Origin: Streptomyces nodosus
GTDB taxonomy: Bacteria > Actinomycetota > Actinomycetes > Streptomycetales > Streptomycetaceae
Length of the DNA: 64,000 nt
Assembly (NCBI RefSeq): GCF_008704995.1
Contig: NZ_CP023747.1
Coordinates: 5,924,001-5,988,000 of the forward strand
Direction: 5' to 3'
Below the pieces are notes generated by a model that was given only the letters and a program-made list of their open reading frames with translations, was not told where the DNA came from and did not search any database. Position numbers and translations under genes: made by a program. Of this stretch, positions 1-7,642 are shown in pieces. Within the stretch, counting starts at the first letter, position 1. Every line of letters begins with the position of its first letter.

Positions 1-53
1 GACCGGGAACCTATCCCGGTGCCCCCGCAGGGCGTGGCGGCAGGTTCCCGGTC
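1..53. repeat. 12-bp inverted repeat at the window edge
   Basis: Bases 1-12 (GACCGGGAACCT) are the exact reverse complement of 42-53, with a 29-base spacer. It may be the end of a terminator or regulatory element that continues outside the window. No gene is visible from 1 to 189 apart from the promoter region of the next gene. Confidence 0.5.
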
Positions 54-189
54 ACGGCGGCCGCGCGGTGCCAGGTCCGCGAGCCCGGCATGATCCAGAC
101 GACAGGCCCTTAGGGGACCCGGCACCGCGTACGGACGGCCGGGGGCATACCGTGAGGAGTCGTACGTCCGATCCGGGAGGAGACAAGGG

Positions 190-1557
190 ATGGCCAGCCG
201 GACCGCACTGGTCGAGGATCTGATGGAGCGCTTTCCGCAAGTACCGCGGGAAGCCGTCTTCAAGGAGGATCTGCTGCGCGGGGGTGTCGCCTTCGACGCG
301 TCCGCTCTCTCCGACAACGAGGGCGGCGAGGTCAAACCCAAGTCGTACTTCATCTTCTCCTTCGACCACGGCACCCTGCCCGAGCTGGGGGAGGCCGCGC
401 TGCGCCGCCCGCCCGAGGAGATCATCCTCACCGGCGGCCCCTACGACCTGAGGCGGACCGTGGTCTCCGTACGGGTCAACCCTTCCTCGCCCTACCGGGT
501 GGCCGCCGACGGGGAGGGGCTGCTCGGGCTCTACCTCGACGGGCGCCGGATCGCGGACGTCGGGGTGCCGCCCATGCCGGAGTACTACCGGCACACCCTG
601 TCCAACGGGAAGTCCGTGATGGAGGTGGCCCCGACCATCCAGTGGGGTTATCTGATCTATCTCACCGTCTTCCGTGTCTGCCAGTACTTCGGCGCCAAGG
701 AGGAGTGCCAGTACTGCGACATCAACCACAACTGGCGCCAGCACAAGGCGGCCGGGCGTCCCTACACCGGGGTGAAGGACGTCGAGGAGGTCCTCGAGGC
801 GCTGGAGATCATCGACCGGTACGACACCCAGAAGGCGTCCACCGCCTACACCCTCACCGGCGGCGCGGTCACCTCCAAGGTCGCGGGCCGTGACGAGGCC
901 GACTTCTACGGGCACTACGCCAAGGCCATCGAGGAACGCTTCCCGGGCCGCTGGATCGGCAAGGTGGTCGCCCAGGCCCTGCCGAAGGACGACGTCCAGC
1001 GGTTCAAGGACTACGGGGTGCAGATCTACCACCCCAACTTCGAGGTGTGGGACCGGCGTCTGTTCGAGCTCTACTGCCCGGGCAAGGAGCGCTATGTCGG
1101 CCGTGACGAGTGGCACCGGCGCATCCTGGACTCGGCCGAGGTCTTCGGCGCCCGCAATGTGATCCCCAACTTCGTGGCGGGCGTGGAGATGGCCGAGCCC
1201 TTCGGCTTCACCACGGTCGACGAGGCGATCGCCTCGACCACGGAGGGCCTGCGCTTCTTCATGTCGCACGGCATCACCCCCCGGTTCACCACCTGGTGCC
1301 CGGAGCCGACGACCCCGCTCGGCAAGGCCAACCCGCAGGGCGCGCCGCTGGAGTACCACATCCGTCTGCTGGAGGCCTACCGCGCCACCATGGACGACTT
1401 CGGGCTCGCCTCGCCCCCCGGCTACGGCCCGCCTGGACCCGGCCGCGCGGTGTTCTCCGTCAGCTCCTTCATGGACAGCCTCTCGGCGGAGGAGAGCGCC
1501 GAGGGGAGTTCGGACGAAGGCGCCGGCGACGGTGCCGGACAGCGGTCCCTGGCCTGA
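190..1557 (+). CDS. Radical SAM family protein with atypical Cx8CxxC cluster motif
   Basis: The protein is 455 aa. The start ATG follows a strong GGGAGGAG ribosome site. Near residue 163 it carries three cysteines in a C-x8-C-x2-C arrangement (VCQYFGAKEECQYCD), compatible with a 4Fe-4S cluster that cleaves S-adenosylmethionine. The spacing differs from the usual Cx3Cx2C. A glycine-rich segment (YTLTGGAV) after it fits the SAM-binding GGE-like motif, and the rest reads as a TIM-barrel-like alpha/beta domain. The C-terminal 40 residues are Ser/Glu/Gly-rich and probably disordered. The gene stands alone: the next gene is over 200 bases away and a terminator follows directly. No substrate or partner is evident. 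The radical SAM assignment is fairly safe; the reaction is unknown. Confidence 0.8.
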   Translation: MASRTALVEDLMERFPQVPREAVFKEDLLRGGVAFDASALSDNEGGEVKPKSYFIFSFDHGTLPELGEAALRRPPEEIILTGGPYDLRRTVVSVRVNPSSPYRVAADGEGLLGLYLDGRRIADVGVPPMPEYYRHTLSNGKSVMEVAPTIQWGYLIYLTVFRVCQYFGAKEECQYCDINHNWRQHKAAGRPYTGVKDVEEVLEALEIIDRYDTQKASTAYTLTGGAVTSKVAGRDEADFYGHYAKAIEERFPGRWIGKVVAQALPKDDVQRFKDYGVQIYHPNFEVWDRRLFELYCPGKERYVGRDEWHRRILDSAEVFGARNVIPNFVAGVEMAEPFGFTTVDEAIASTTEGLRFFMSHGITPRFTTWCPEPTTPLGKANPQGAPLEYHIRLLEAYRATMDDFGLASPPGYGPPGPGRAVFSVSSFMDSLSAEESAEGSSDEGAGDGAGQRSLA

Positions 1558-1570
1558 GGACCCGAGGTGC

Positions 1571-1601
1571 GCGCCCCACCCGCCGAGCACGGGTGGGGCG
1601 C
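1571..1601 (+). terminator. Hairpin after the radical SAM gene
   Basis: A perfect 12-bp stem GCGCCCCACCCG (1571-1582) pairs with 1590-1601 around a 7-base loop, 14 bases after the stop codon. No U-tract follows, which is usual for Streptomyces. Confidence 0.7.
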
Positions 1602-1785
1602 CGGACCGCGCGGCCGGGCAAGGAGTCCGCGGCCACGCCGGGCCGCCCGGCGCAACAATTGAATGCGCAGCTTGTCAGTTGTGCAGGGCCCGTGAAAAGC
1701 TCTGAGTCTGTCGTGAGACTACCCTCAACTCCCTTGTGTTCCAGGTGGGTTGAATTTGCATGTCGCAGTTGACGCAGGAGCCCCC

Positions 1786-3273
1786 ATGTCTGACCTGCCG
1801 ACCCCCCAGGATGCCGCCGAGGCCGCACTGTTCTCGGAGTGCTGGGACGCGGTGCTGTCCTACGCCGACCTGTGCACCTCCGGTTCGGTGGCCGGCCGGC
1901 AGCTGGCCACCGAGGCGTTCACCCATGGCATCCAGGAGATACGTGCCACCGACGCCCGGGGGAGGACCACCGGGCGCCGCACCCCCCGGCTGCCCGGGAT
2001 CCCCCTGCTGCTCACGGCGGTGCGCACCACCGCCATGGCCTGGGAGGCGCAGGGGCACGGGCAGCGGCTCGACCCCGAGCTGCGCCTGTGGCTCAACTCC
2101 GAGAAGGCCGCCCGCTATGCCGGGCCGCCCCTGACGCGTCCGCTGGCCCTGCGCGGGCTCAAGGACATGCAGGAGCCCGACGCGGCGCTGCTGTGGCTGG
2201 CCGAGGTGGAGGCGCTGCCGCTGTCCGACGTGGCCCGCCGGCTCCATCTGGACCCGGCGCGCGCGGCTGCCGAACTCGACCAGGTGCGGGCGCTGTTCCG
2301 GGACCGTTGCCGGCGCAGCCACCTCGATGCGCCGATGGCCTCCGACTGCCGGCGCTATGCCGGACTCCTCGACGCGGTCACCCGCTCTCCGGCGGCCGAG
2401 ACACCCGAGGACCTCTCCCGGCACCTGGCCCTCTGTGTGGAGTGCGCGGAGGCCGCGGCCTGTCTGCGCCTGCACGGCGGAGGCACCCCGGCGGCGCTGG
2501 CGAGCGGGGTGATCGGCTGGGGCGGGCTGGCCTATCTGGAGCGGCGGCGCAGGGCCGCGGAGGCCGGGCTGAGCGGCGGACGCGCGGACGCCGGCACGGA
2601 CCGGGGCATCGCCCCGGGGATCGTGACACGGCCCCGGATCGGCCGGACCGGCATCCTGGTCGGCGCGGTGATCGTGTCCGCGCTGGCGCTCACCGTGTCG
2701 CTGCTGCAGAGCGGTGCCTCGGGCGGCGACGAGGACACGCGCGGCGACGCCGCCGACCAGTCGGCCGCCGTACCGGCCCCGCCGTCCTCCGACGCGTCCT
2801 CGGGTGACGACACCTTCGGCTCCTCGTCGACCTCGCGCCCCGCGGGCCCGGAGACGGCCACCGGGGACGACGACTCCGACACGGAACCGCAGGGCGAGTC
2901 GACGAGCCCCGTGGACGACCCCTCCGCCGGTCTCGGCACGGTCCTCGGCACCTCGACCGCCTGCCGGGTGGCCTACCAGGTGGTCAACGAGTGGACGGAC
3001 GGCTTCCAGGCCTCGGTCACCGTCACCTCCGCCCGGGCGCTCGACGACTGGAGCCTCGCCTGGACGTTCGCGGACGGCCAGCACATCACCCAGATGTGGG
3101 ACGCCACCTACGGCCAGGCCGACGGGCAGGTCACCGCGAAGGCCGTCGAGTACAACAAGCGGGTCGCCGCCGACGACAGCGTCGCGATCGGGTTCGTCTC
3201 CACCCGCAACGGCACCAACTCGGCGCCGCGGGCGTTCACGGTGAACGGGGCCAGGTGCTCGACCGTCGGCTGA
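1786..3273 (+). CDS. Membrane protein: sigma/anti-sigma-like N-terminus fused to an extracellular CBM2 domain
   Basis: The protein is 495 aa. I chose ATG 1786, which has GCAGGAG six bases upstream, over the in-frame TTG at 1750. Residues about 1-180 are helical and look like an ECF sigma-type region (LPLSDVARRLHLDPARAAAELDQVR resembles a sigma-4 helix-turn-helix). Residues about 185-225 hold a CxxC-like pair (LALCVECAEAAACLRLH), recalling an anti-sigma zinc-binding domain. One membrane helix follows at about 275-295 (GILVGAVIVSALALTVSLL), then about 95 Ser/Thr/Asp-rich linker residues. The last 100 residues form a family 2 carbohydrate-binding module, with two cysteines and the NEWTDGFQASVTV and LDDWSLAWTF strands. 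Topology should place the CBM outside and the DNA-binding-like half inside. The domain calls are good; the signalling role is inference. Confidence 0.75.
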   Translation: MSDLPTPQDAAEAALFSECWDAVLSYADLCTSGSVAGRQLATEAFTHGIQEIRATDARGRTTGRRTPRLPGIPLLLTAVRTTAMAWEAQGHGQRLDPELRLWLNSEKAARYAGPPLTRPLALRGLKDMQEPDAALLWLAEVEALPLSDVARRLHLDPARAAAELDQVRALFRDRCRRSHLDAPMASDCRRYAGLLDAVTRSPAAETPEDLSRHLALCVECAEAAACLRLHGGGTPAALASGVIGWGGLAYLERRRRAAEAGLSGGRADAGTDRGIAPGIVTRPRIGRTGILVGAVIVSALALTVSLLQSGASGGDEDTRGDAADQSAAVPAPPSSDASSGDDTFGSSSTSRPAGPETATGDDDSDTEPQGESTSPVDDPSAGLGTVLGTSTACRVAYQVVNEWTDGFQASVTVTSARALDDWSLAWTFADGQHITQMWDATYGQADGQVTAKAVEYNKRVAADDSVAIGFVSTRNGTNSAPRAFTVNGARCSTVG

Positions 3274-3342
3274 ACCCGCGCGGCTCGGCCACCGCCCGGG
3301 CGCGCAGCGGAAAAACCGATGGCGCCCGAGCGTGTGTCTCTC

Positions 3343-3348
3343 TAAAGT
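3343..3348 (+). promoter_or_regulatory. Probable -10 element (TAAAGT) for the rsgA leader
   Basis: TAAAGT sits at 3343-3348 in a GC-rich background. A start near 3355 would give rsgA an untranslated leader of about 190 bases. A convincing -35 was not found. Confidence 0.4.
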
Positions 3349-3362
3349 GACGACTGCTTCTT

Positions 3363-3384
3363 GCGGCAGGTCGTCGACTGCCGC
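3363..3384 (+). promoter_or_regulatory. Hairpin in the rsgA leader
   Basis: GCGGCAG (3363-3369) pairs with CTGCCGC (3378-3384) around an 8-base loop, upstream of a short leader ORF. Confidence 0.4.
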
Positions 3385-3417
3385 TGTCGGCCGAGTGAGG
3401 AACGGGAGGTGTGACCG

Positions 3418-3489
3418 ATGACTGTCTCTGTGACGGGCGCTGCCCGCGACCAGAAGTTCATCCACTCCATCCCCGTGGCCTCCGGCTGA
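3418..3489 (+). CDS. Possible 23-residue leader peptide upstream of rsgA
   Basis: ATG 3418 is preceded by GGGAGGT with good spacing and reads 23 codons (starting MTVSVTGAARDQKF, ending PVASG) to a TGA at 3487. It is too short to judge by composition. The strong ribosome site, the position inside a long leader, and the ribosome-site-sequestering hairpin just before rsgA suggest a regulatory upstream ORF. I do not recognise the peptide. It could also be chance. Confidence 0.4.
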   Translation: MTVSVTGAARDQKFIHSIPVASG

Positions 3490-3528
3490 CCTTTCTCACC
3501 GCGCCGACCTGCGCGAAGCCGGGGCCGC

Positions 3529-3540
3529 CCCTTTGAAGGG
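3529..3540 (+). promoter_or_regulatory. Hairpin that can mask the rsgA ribosome site
   Basis: CCCTT (3529-3533) pairs with AAGGG (3536-3540). That AAGGG is the only plausible Shine-Dalgarno for the TTG start at 3547. A second small stem AAGGG-TTT-CCCTT can form with bases 3536-3548, also covering the start. Confidence 0.4.
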
Positions 3541-3546
3541 TTTCCC

Positions 3547-4695
3547 TTGAATCTCTCTTCTCTTTCGGCTTCGTCGCACCCTCTCACCCCGTACGGCTGG
3601 GACGAGGCATGGGAGTCCGAGTTCGCCCCGTACGCCGAGAAGGGCCTCCTGCCCGGCCGCGTCGTACGAGTCGACCGCGGCCAGTGCGATGTCGTCACCC
3701 CGGTCGGCACCGTGCGCGCCGATACCGAGTTCGTCGTGCCCCGTGACCCGATGAAGGTCGTGTGCACGGGGGACTGGGTCGCGGTCGACCCGGACGGGGA
3801 GCCGCAGTATGTACGGACGCTGCTGCCGCGTCGCACCGCCTTCGTGCGGTCGACGTCGTCGAAGCGTTCCGAGGGCCAGGTGCTGGCCACCAACATCGAC
3901 CATGTCGTCATCTGTGTGTCGCTCGCGGTCGAACTGGACCTCGGACGGATCGAACGGTTCCTGGCGCTGGCCATGTCCTGCTCGAGCGGTGAGGCACTGC
4001 TGCACACATCGCCGCTCTCCCGGGAGTCCGGGGCGCAGTCGATCGTGGTGCTCACCAAGGCCGACCTGGTACCGGACGCGACGACGCTCGACCATCTCGT
4101 CCAGGACGTGGCGGCCACCGCGCCCGGGGTGCAGGTGCTCCCGGTCAGCTCGCGGCACGGCGAGGGGCTCGACGTGCTCGTCGCGACCCTCTCCGGAGGT
4201 ACCGCCGTGCTGCTGGGGCAGTCCGGCGCAGGCAAGTCCACCCTCGCCAACGCGCTGCTGGGCGAGGACGTGATGACCGTGCAGGCGGCGCGCGAGGTGG
4301 ACGGCAAGGGCCGCCACACCACCACCACCCGCAATCTGCTCACTCTGCCGGGCGGGGGAGTGCTCATCGACACGCCCGGGCTGCGCGGGGTGGGGCTCTG
4401 GGACGCCGAGACCGGTGTGGGCCAGGTGTTCTCCGAGATCGAGGAACTGGCCGCCCGGTGCCGCTTCCACGACTGCGCGCATCTGGCGGAGCCGGGCTGT
4501 GCGGTGCGCGCCGCCGCCGACGCCGGGGAACTGTCGGTGCGACGCCTGGAGAGCTACCGGAAGCTGCTGCGCGAGAACCGGAGGATCGTCGCCAAGACGG
4601 ATGCCCGGGTACGGGCGGAGCTGCGCCGGGAGTGGAAGCGCAAGGGCGCGGCGGGGCGTGAGGCCATGGAGGCGAAGCGCGGGCGGAAGCGGTAG
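3547..4695 (+). CDS. rsgA: Ribosome small subunit-dependent GTPase A
   Basis: The protein is 382 aa, slightly longer than the typical 300-350. It shows the circularly permuted GTPase order of this family: an N-terminal OB-fold-like part, then G4 TKAD (residues 170-173), G1 GQSGAGKS (224-231) and G3 DTPGL (275-279). The C-terminal zinc knuckle holds Cys305, His308, Cys310 and Cys318. RsgA is a late 30S assembly factor that helps release RbfA and monitors the decoding centre. The start is TTG 3547 behind GAAGGG. A leader with hairpins and a short ORF precedes it and may control translation. The final 40 residues are Lys/Arg-rich, consistent with rRNA contact. Confidence 0.95.
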   Translation: MNLSSLSASSHPLTPYGWDEAWESEFAPYAEKGLLPGRVVRVDRGQCDVVTPVGTVRADTEFVVPRDPMKVVCTGDWVAVDPDGEPQYVRTLLPRRTAFVRSTSSKRSEGQVLATNIDHVVICVSLAVELDLGRIERFLALAMSCSSGEALLHTSPLSRESGAQSIVVLTKADLVPDATTLDHLVQDVAATAPGVQVLPVSSRHGEGLDVLVATLSGGTAVLLGQSGAGKSTLANALLGEDVMTVQAAREVDGKGRHTTTTRNLLTLPGGGVLIDTPGLRGVGLWDAETGVGQVFSEIEELAARCRFHDCAHLAEPGCAVRAAADAGELSVRRLESYRKLLRENRRIVAKTDARVRAELRREWKRKGAAGREAMEAKRGRKR

Positions 4696-4839
4696 GGCCC
4701 GGGGCCGCCCCGGGCACGCCCCGGGGCGGTGACGCCACCCCCGGGGCGACGCGCGGCCGGAGGCGCCCGGTCCCGTACCGCCCCGTACCGGGGCCCCGTG
4801 CCGTCGTGCCCGTCGGCGGCCCCGTACCCGAACGTGTGA

Positions 4840-4857
4840 CGGGCTGTTAGCAGCCCG
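4840..4857 (+). terminator. Hairpin after rsgA
   Basis: CGGGCTG (4840-4846) pairs with CAGCCCG (4851-4857) around TTAG, 145 bases after the stop. Flanking GTGAC and GTCAC could extend the stem imperfectly. Confidence 0.45.
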
Positions 4858-4932
4858 GCGTGTCACGGGAAGTCATGGAACGCCCCCGGTACGCACCCCG
4901 GGTCGCCTGTGAGGAAAGGGTGGTGCGTTCCC

Positions 4933-6165
4933 ATGGTCCACCTGGCCCGCGCGCACGGAATGCGGCGCCGCTGCTTCGCCGTCCTGGCCCTCACCCTGGT
5001 GTCGACCGCCGCCACCTCCCCGGGCGCCTCCACCCGGCAGGAGACGGCGCCGCGCTGGACCGGCACCTGGGAGGCCGCCCCGTCCGGAACCGCCCCCGCC
5101 CTGCCCGGCGTGTCGATCCGCAATGTGGTGCACACCAGCGTCGGCGGCAGCGCCGCCCGGATCCGGGTCACCAACCGCCTGGGCACCGCCCCGCTCCGGC
5201 TCGACGCCGTCACCGTCGCACTGCGACGGAAGGACGGGCCCGCGGGGCCCGGGGCCGTGCCGGGTTCGCTGCGCGCCGTCACCTTCGGCGGGGAGAGCTC
5301 CGTGACCGTACCGGCGGGCCAGGACCGGGTCAGCGACCCCGTCCGGCTGCGTGTCCCGGCCGACGCCGACCTTCTGGTCTCCGTGTACACACCCATCGCG
5401 TCCGGCCCTGCGACCTACCATCGCACCGCCCTGCAGACCAGCTATCTCGCCGAGGGCGGCAACCGGACCGCCGACACCGAGGGCACGGCGTACACCAAGA
5501 CGGTCTCCCACTGGTACTACGCGACCGGAGTCGACGTCCTGCGCCCGGGCACCGCCGGCAGCGTGGTGGCGCTCGGCGACGCCGTCACCGACGGCACCGG
5601 ATCCACCGCCGGCGCCGACCGCCGCTGGCCCGACGTCCTGTCACGGCGCCTGCGCGCGCTGCCCGTGAGCCGCAGGCCCGGTGTCCTGAACGCCGGGATC
5701 TCCGGCAACCGCCTCCTCCTCGACGGAGTGGGCCCGAGCGCCCTGGCCCGACTGGACGCGGACGTCCTCTCCCGCACCGGGGTGCGCACCGTGGTTCTGC
5801 TGGAGGGCGCGGGGGACCTCAGGCGCGCTCCGGCCCGGACCGACGCGGGCGCGTTCGTCCGGGCGTACCGCACTCTCGTGTCCCGCGCCCACGCCCGTGG
5901 CGTCCGTGTCGTCGGAGCCACCCTCACCCCCTTCGGCGGCCACAGCGGCTGGACGCCGGCGCGCGAGCGGCTGCGCCATGAGATCAACGGGCTCATCCGC
6001 GGCGGACTGTTCGACGCGGTCGCCGACTTCGACGCGGCGGTCCGCGACCCCGCCCGTCCCGAACGCCTCAGGGTCGCCTATGACCCGGGTGACCACGTCC
6101 ACCTCAACGACGCCGGGATGCAGGCCCTCGCCGACGCGATCGACCTGGCGGAACTGGTCCGCTGA
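4933..6165 (+). CDS. Secreted SGNH/GDSL-hydrolase family protein lacking the catalytic serine
   Basis: The protein is 410 aa from ATG 4933, with GAGGAAAGGG upstream; GTG 4909 is an alternative. A signal peptide is clear (RRR, then FAVLALTLVSTAATSPGAS). After an N-terminal beta-rich domain the SGNH fold begins near residue 212. Block I reads VVALGDAVTDG: the family nucleophile in GDSxTDG is Ala217 here (codon GCC 5581-5583). The oxyanion-hole Asn of the usual G-I-N-D motif is Gly294 (LEGAGDL). The C-terminal Asp-x-x-His is kept as DHVHLND (Asp387, His390), as is GNRLL. The family usually cleaves esters or glycans in the periphery of the cell wall. This copy is probably an inactive binding or scaffolding relative. 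Confidence 0.85.
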   Translation: MVHLARAHGMRRRCFAVLALTLVSTAATSPGASTRQETAPRWTGTWEAAPSGTAPALPGVSIRNVVHTSVGGSAARIRVTNRLGTAPLRLDAVTVALRRKDGPAGPGAVPGSLRAVTFGGESSVTVPAGQDRVSDPVRLRVPADADLLVSVYTPIASGPATYHRTALQTSYLAEGGNRTADTEGTAYTKTVSHWYYATGVDVLRPGTAGSVVALGDAVTDGTGSTAGADRRWPDVLSRRLRALPVSRRPGVLNAGISGNRLLLDGVGPSALARLDADVLSRTGVRTVVLLEGAGDLRRAPARTDAGAFVRAYRTLVSRAHARGVRVVGATLTPFGGHSGWTPARERLRHEINGLIRGGLFDAVADFDAAVRDPARPERLRVAYDPGDHVHLNDAGMQALADAIDLAELVR

Positions 6166-6191
6166 CGGCCGGCGGTCCCCGGGGTGCGCGG

Positions 6192-7172
6192 TCAGTCCCG
6201 TGCCACCCAGCCCCGTTCGTAGGCGTGCCAGCCGAGTTGCAGCCGGGTGGTCACCCCGGTCAGCTCCATCAGCCGCTTCACCCGCCGCTGTACGGTCCTC
6301 AGACCCAGATCGAGCTGTTTGGCCACGCTGACGTCGGTCAGCCCGGCGAGCAACAGGGACAGCACCTCCAGATCGGTGCTGTCGGGGCCGTCCGGGGCCG
6401 GCTCGGTGATGCCGGACGAGCCCAGCCGCAGGGGCAGCGCCTCCCGCCACACCGACTCGAACAGCCCGCAGAGCAGCTCCAGCAGTCCGCTGGCATGCAC
6501 CACCAGCGCGGCCGGCTCCGCGGTGTGCGAGGTGAGCGGCACCATGGCCAGGGACCGGTCGGCGACCACCAGTTTGGTCGGCACCGTGTCGACGACCCGC
6601 ACCCGTTCGTCGCGGGTGATCGCGGCGGTCACCTCCGTGATGCCGGTGGGCTGGTCGAGCACCGCCCGCTCGACCACCACCCGGTAGCGGACCCCGCGTC
6701 CCGCGGCCTGTTCCTCGGCGTCGTTCTCCGTGCCCGACACGGCGACCGGAGCGCCGGTGACCAGCGCGCACACCTCCTCGGTCGCGCCGAGCTGGAGCTG
6801 GAGGAAGCGCTGGGAGACCGCCGCCGCGCCGATCACCACCTCGATCAGATCGTGCACCGCGGGCTCGGAGGCCGCCGCCCGGTACTCCTCGGAGAGCAGC
6901 GCGGCGGCGAGTTCGGCCTGCTCCAGCTCGTGCCGCCGCTGGGTGAGCAGCGCGCCCAGGGCCACCCCGGGCGGCGCCGCGACCCAGCGGCCGGACCGGG
7001 CCGACGACTGGGCCGCGAGCCCGTGCCGCTCCAGCCGGCGCAGGGCGCGCTCGGTGTCGTACTCGCCGAGCGCCAGCCGCCGTGCGAGGTCGGGTACCTC
7101 GGCGGCGCCCACGGCCACCAGTGCCCGGTACGCCGACTCGTGCGTGTCGTCCAGTCCTATCGCTGCCAGCAT
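6192..7172 (-). CDS. TrmB/LuxR-type transcriptional regulator
   Basis: The protein is 326 aa; ATG 7172 has GGAG close upstream. The N-terminal 70 residues look like a TrmB-type winged helix (AYRALVAVGAAEVPDLARRLALGEYDT). A middle region of about 190 residues resembles the sensor part of Streptomyces TrmB-like regulators. Residues about 265-326 form a LuxR-like helix-turn-helix (LSLLLAGLTDVSVAKQLDLG, then RTVQRRVKRLMELTGV). It is convergent with the SGNH gene, with a gap of only 26 bases. The target is unknown; the empty 470 bases upstream hold a palindrome that could be its operator. Confidence 0.8.
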   Translation of the reverse strand: MLAAIGLDDTHESAYRALVAVGAAEVPDLARRLALGEYDTERALRRLERHGLAAQSSARSGRWVAAPPGVALGALLTQRRHELEQAELAAALLSEEYRAAASEPAVHDLIEVVIGAAAVSQRFLQLQLGATEEVCALVTGAPVAVSGTENDAEEQAAGRGVRYRVVVERAVLDQPTGITEVTAAITRDERVRVVDTVPTKLVVADRSLAMVPLTSHTAEPAALVVHASGLLELLCGLFESVWREALPLRLGSSGITEPAPDGPDSTDLEVLSLLLAGLTDVSVAKQLDLGLRTVQRRVKRLMELTGVTTRLQLGWHAYERGWVARD

Positions 7173-7291
7173 CAGCTCCGGCCCTCCCCGAAACTCGAAC
7201 CCGCGGTGCCGTGCCGTGGCGGAAACCGGCCACGGCGCATACCCGCCTCGGCACATCATCGCCGTACCCCCGGTCTTTCTGCCAAGGTGGC

Positions 7292-7305
7292 GTCACCGCG
7301 GTGAC
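7292..7305. promoter_or_regulatory. 14-bp perfect palindrome in the divergent promoter region
   Basis: GTCACCGCGGTGAC is its own reverse complement. It lies 120 bases upstream of the TrmB/LuxR-type regulator and 340 bases before the PP2C-like gene. The interval 7173-7642 otherwise holds no gene I can support. Confidence 0.35.
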
Positions 7306-7629
7306 CACCACCGTCCTCCTGCGCGTATCGGTTCCGTCCGATTCCTGCGGACGCGGACGGGGGGCCTCGGGAAGCGGGACATGCCCGGCCGGATCCGGCC
7401 GAACGCGACGGGGCCCGCGGGAAGGTGACGGGGCGCCCGGTGGGGTGCCGGGACCCGGTCACGGTGCCGCCGCCGTACGGTCCCCCTGTGGGGGGTGGGA
7501 CCGTCCGGCGGCCGGTGGCGAAGCGGCCGGTTCCGCTCGTCGCCCGGAGTTTTGTCCGGTGTGCGGAGGGCGGAACGGACGCCCGGCCGGATTTTCCTGA
7601 TGCCCCGTCTCCCCGTGCACGGGGCGGTG

Positions 7630-7635
7630 GACAAT
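7630..7635 (+). promoter_or_regulatory. -10 element for a leaderless PP2C-like gene
   Basis: GACAAT at 7630-7635 ends 7 bases before ATG 7643, placing the transcript start at or next to the start codon. There is no ribosome site, so translation is probably leaderless. Confidence 0.4.
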
Positions 7636-7642
7636 GGGCGGC

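Noticed and set aside
1675..3465. A 596-codon reverse frame opposite the CBM2 fusion gene
   Set aside because: It has low-complexity composition and lacks start signals; the forward frame shows a membrane helix and CBM2 motifs.
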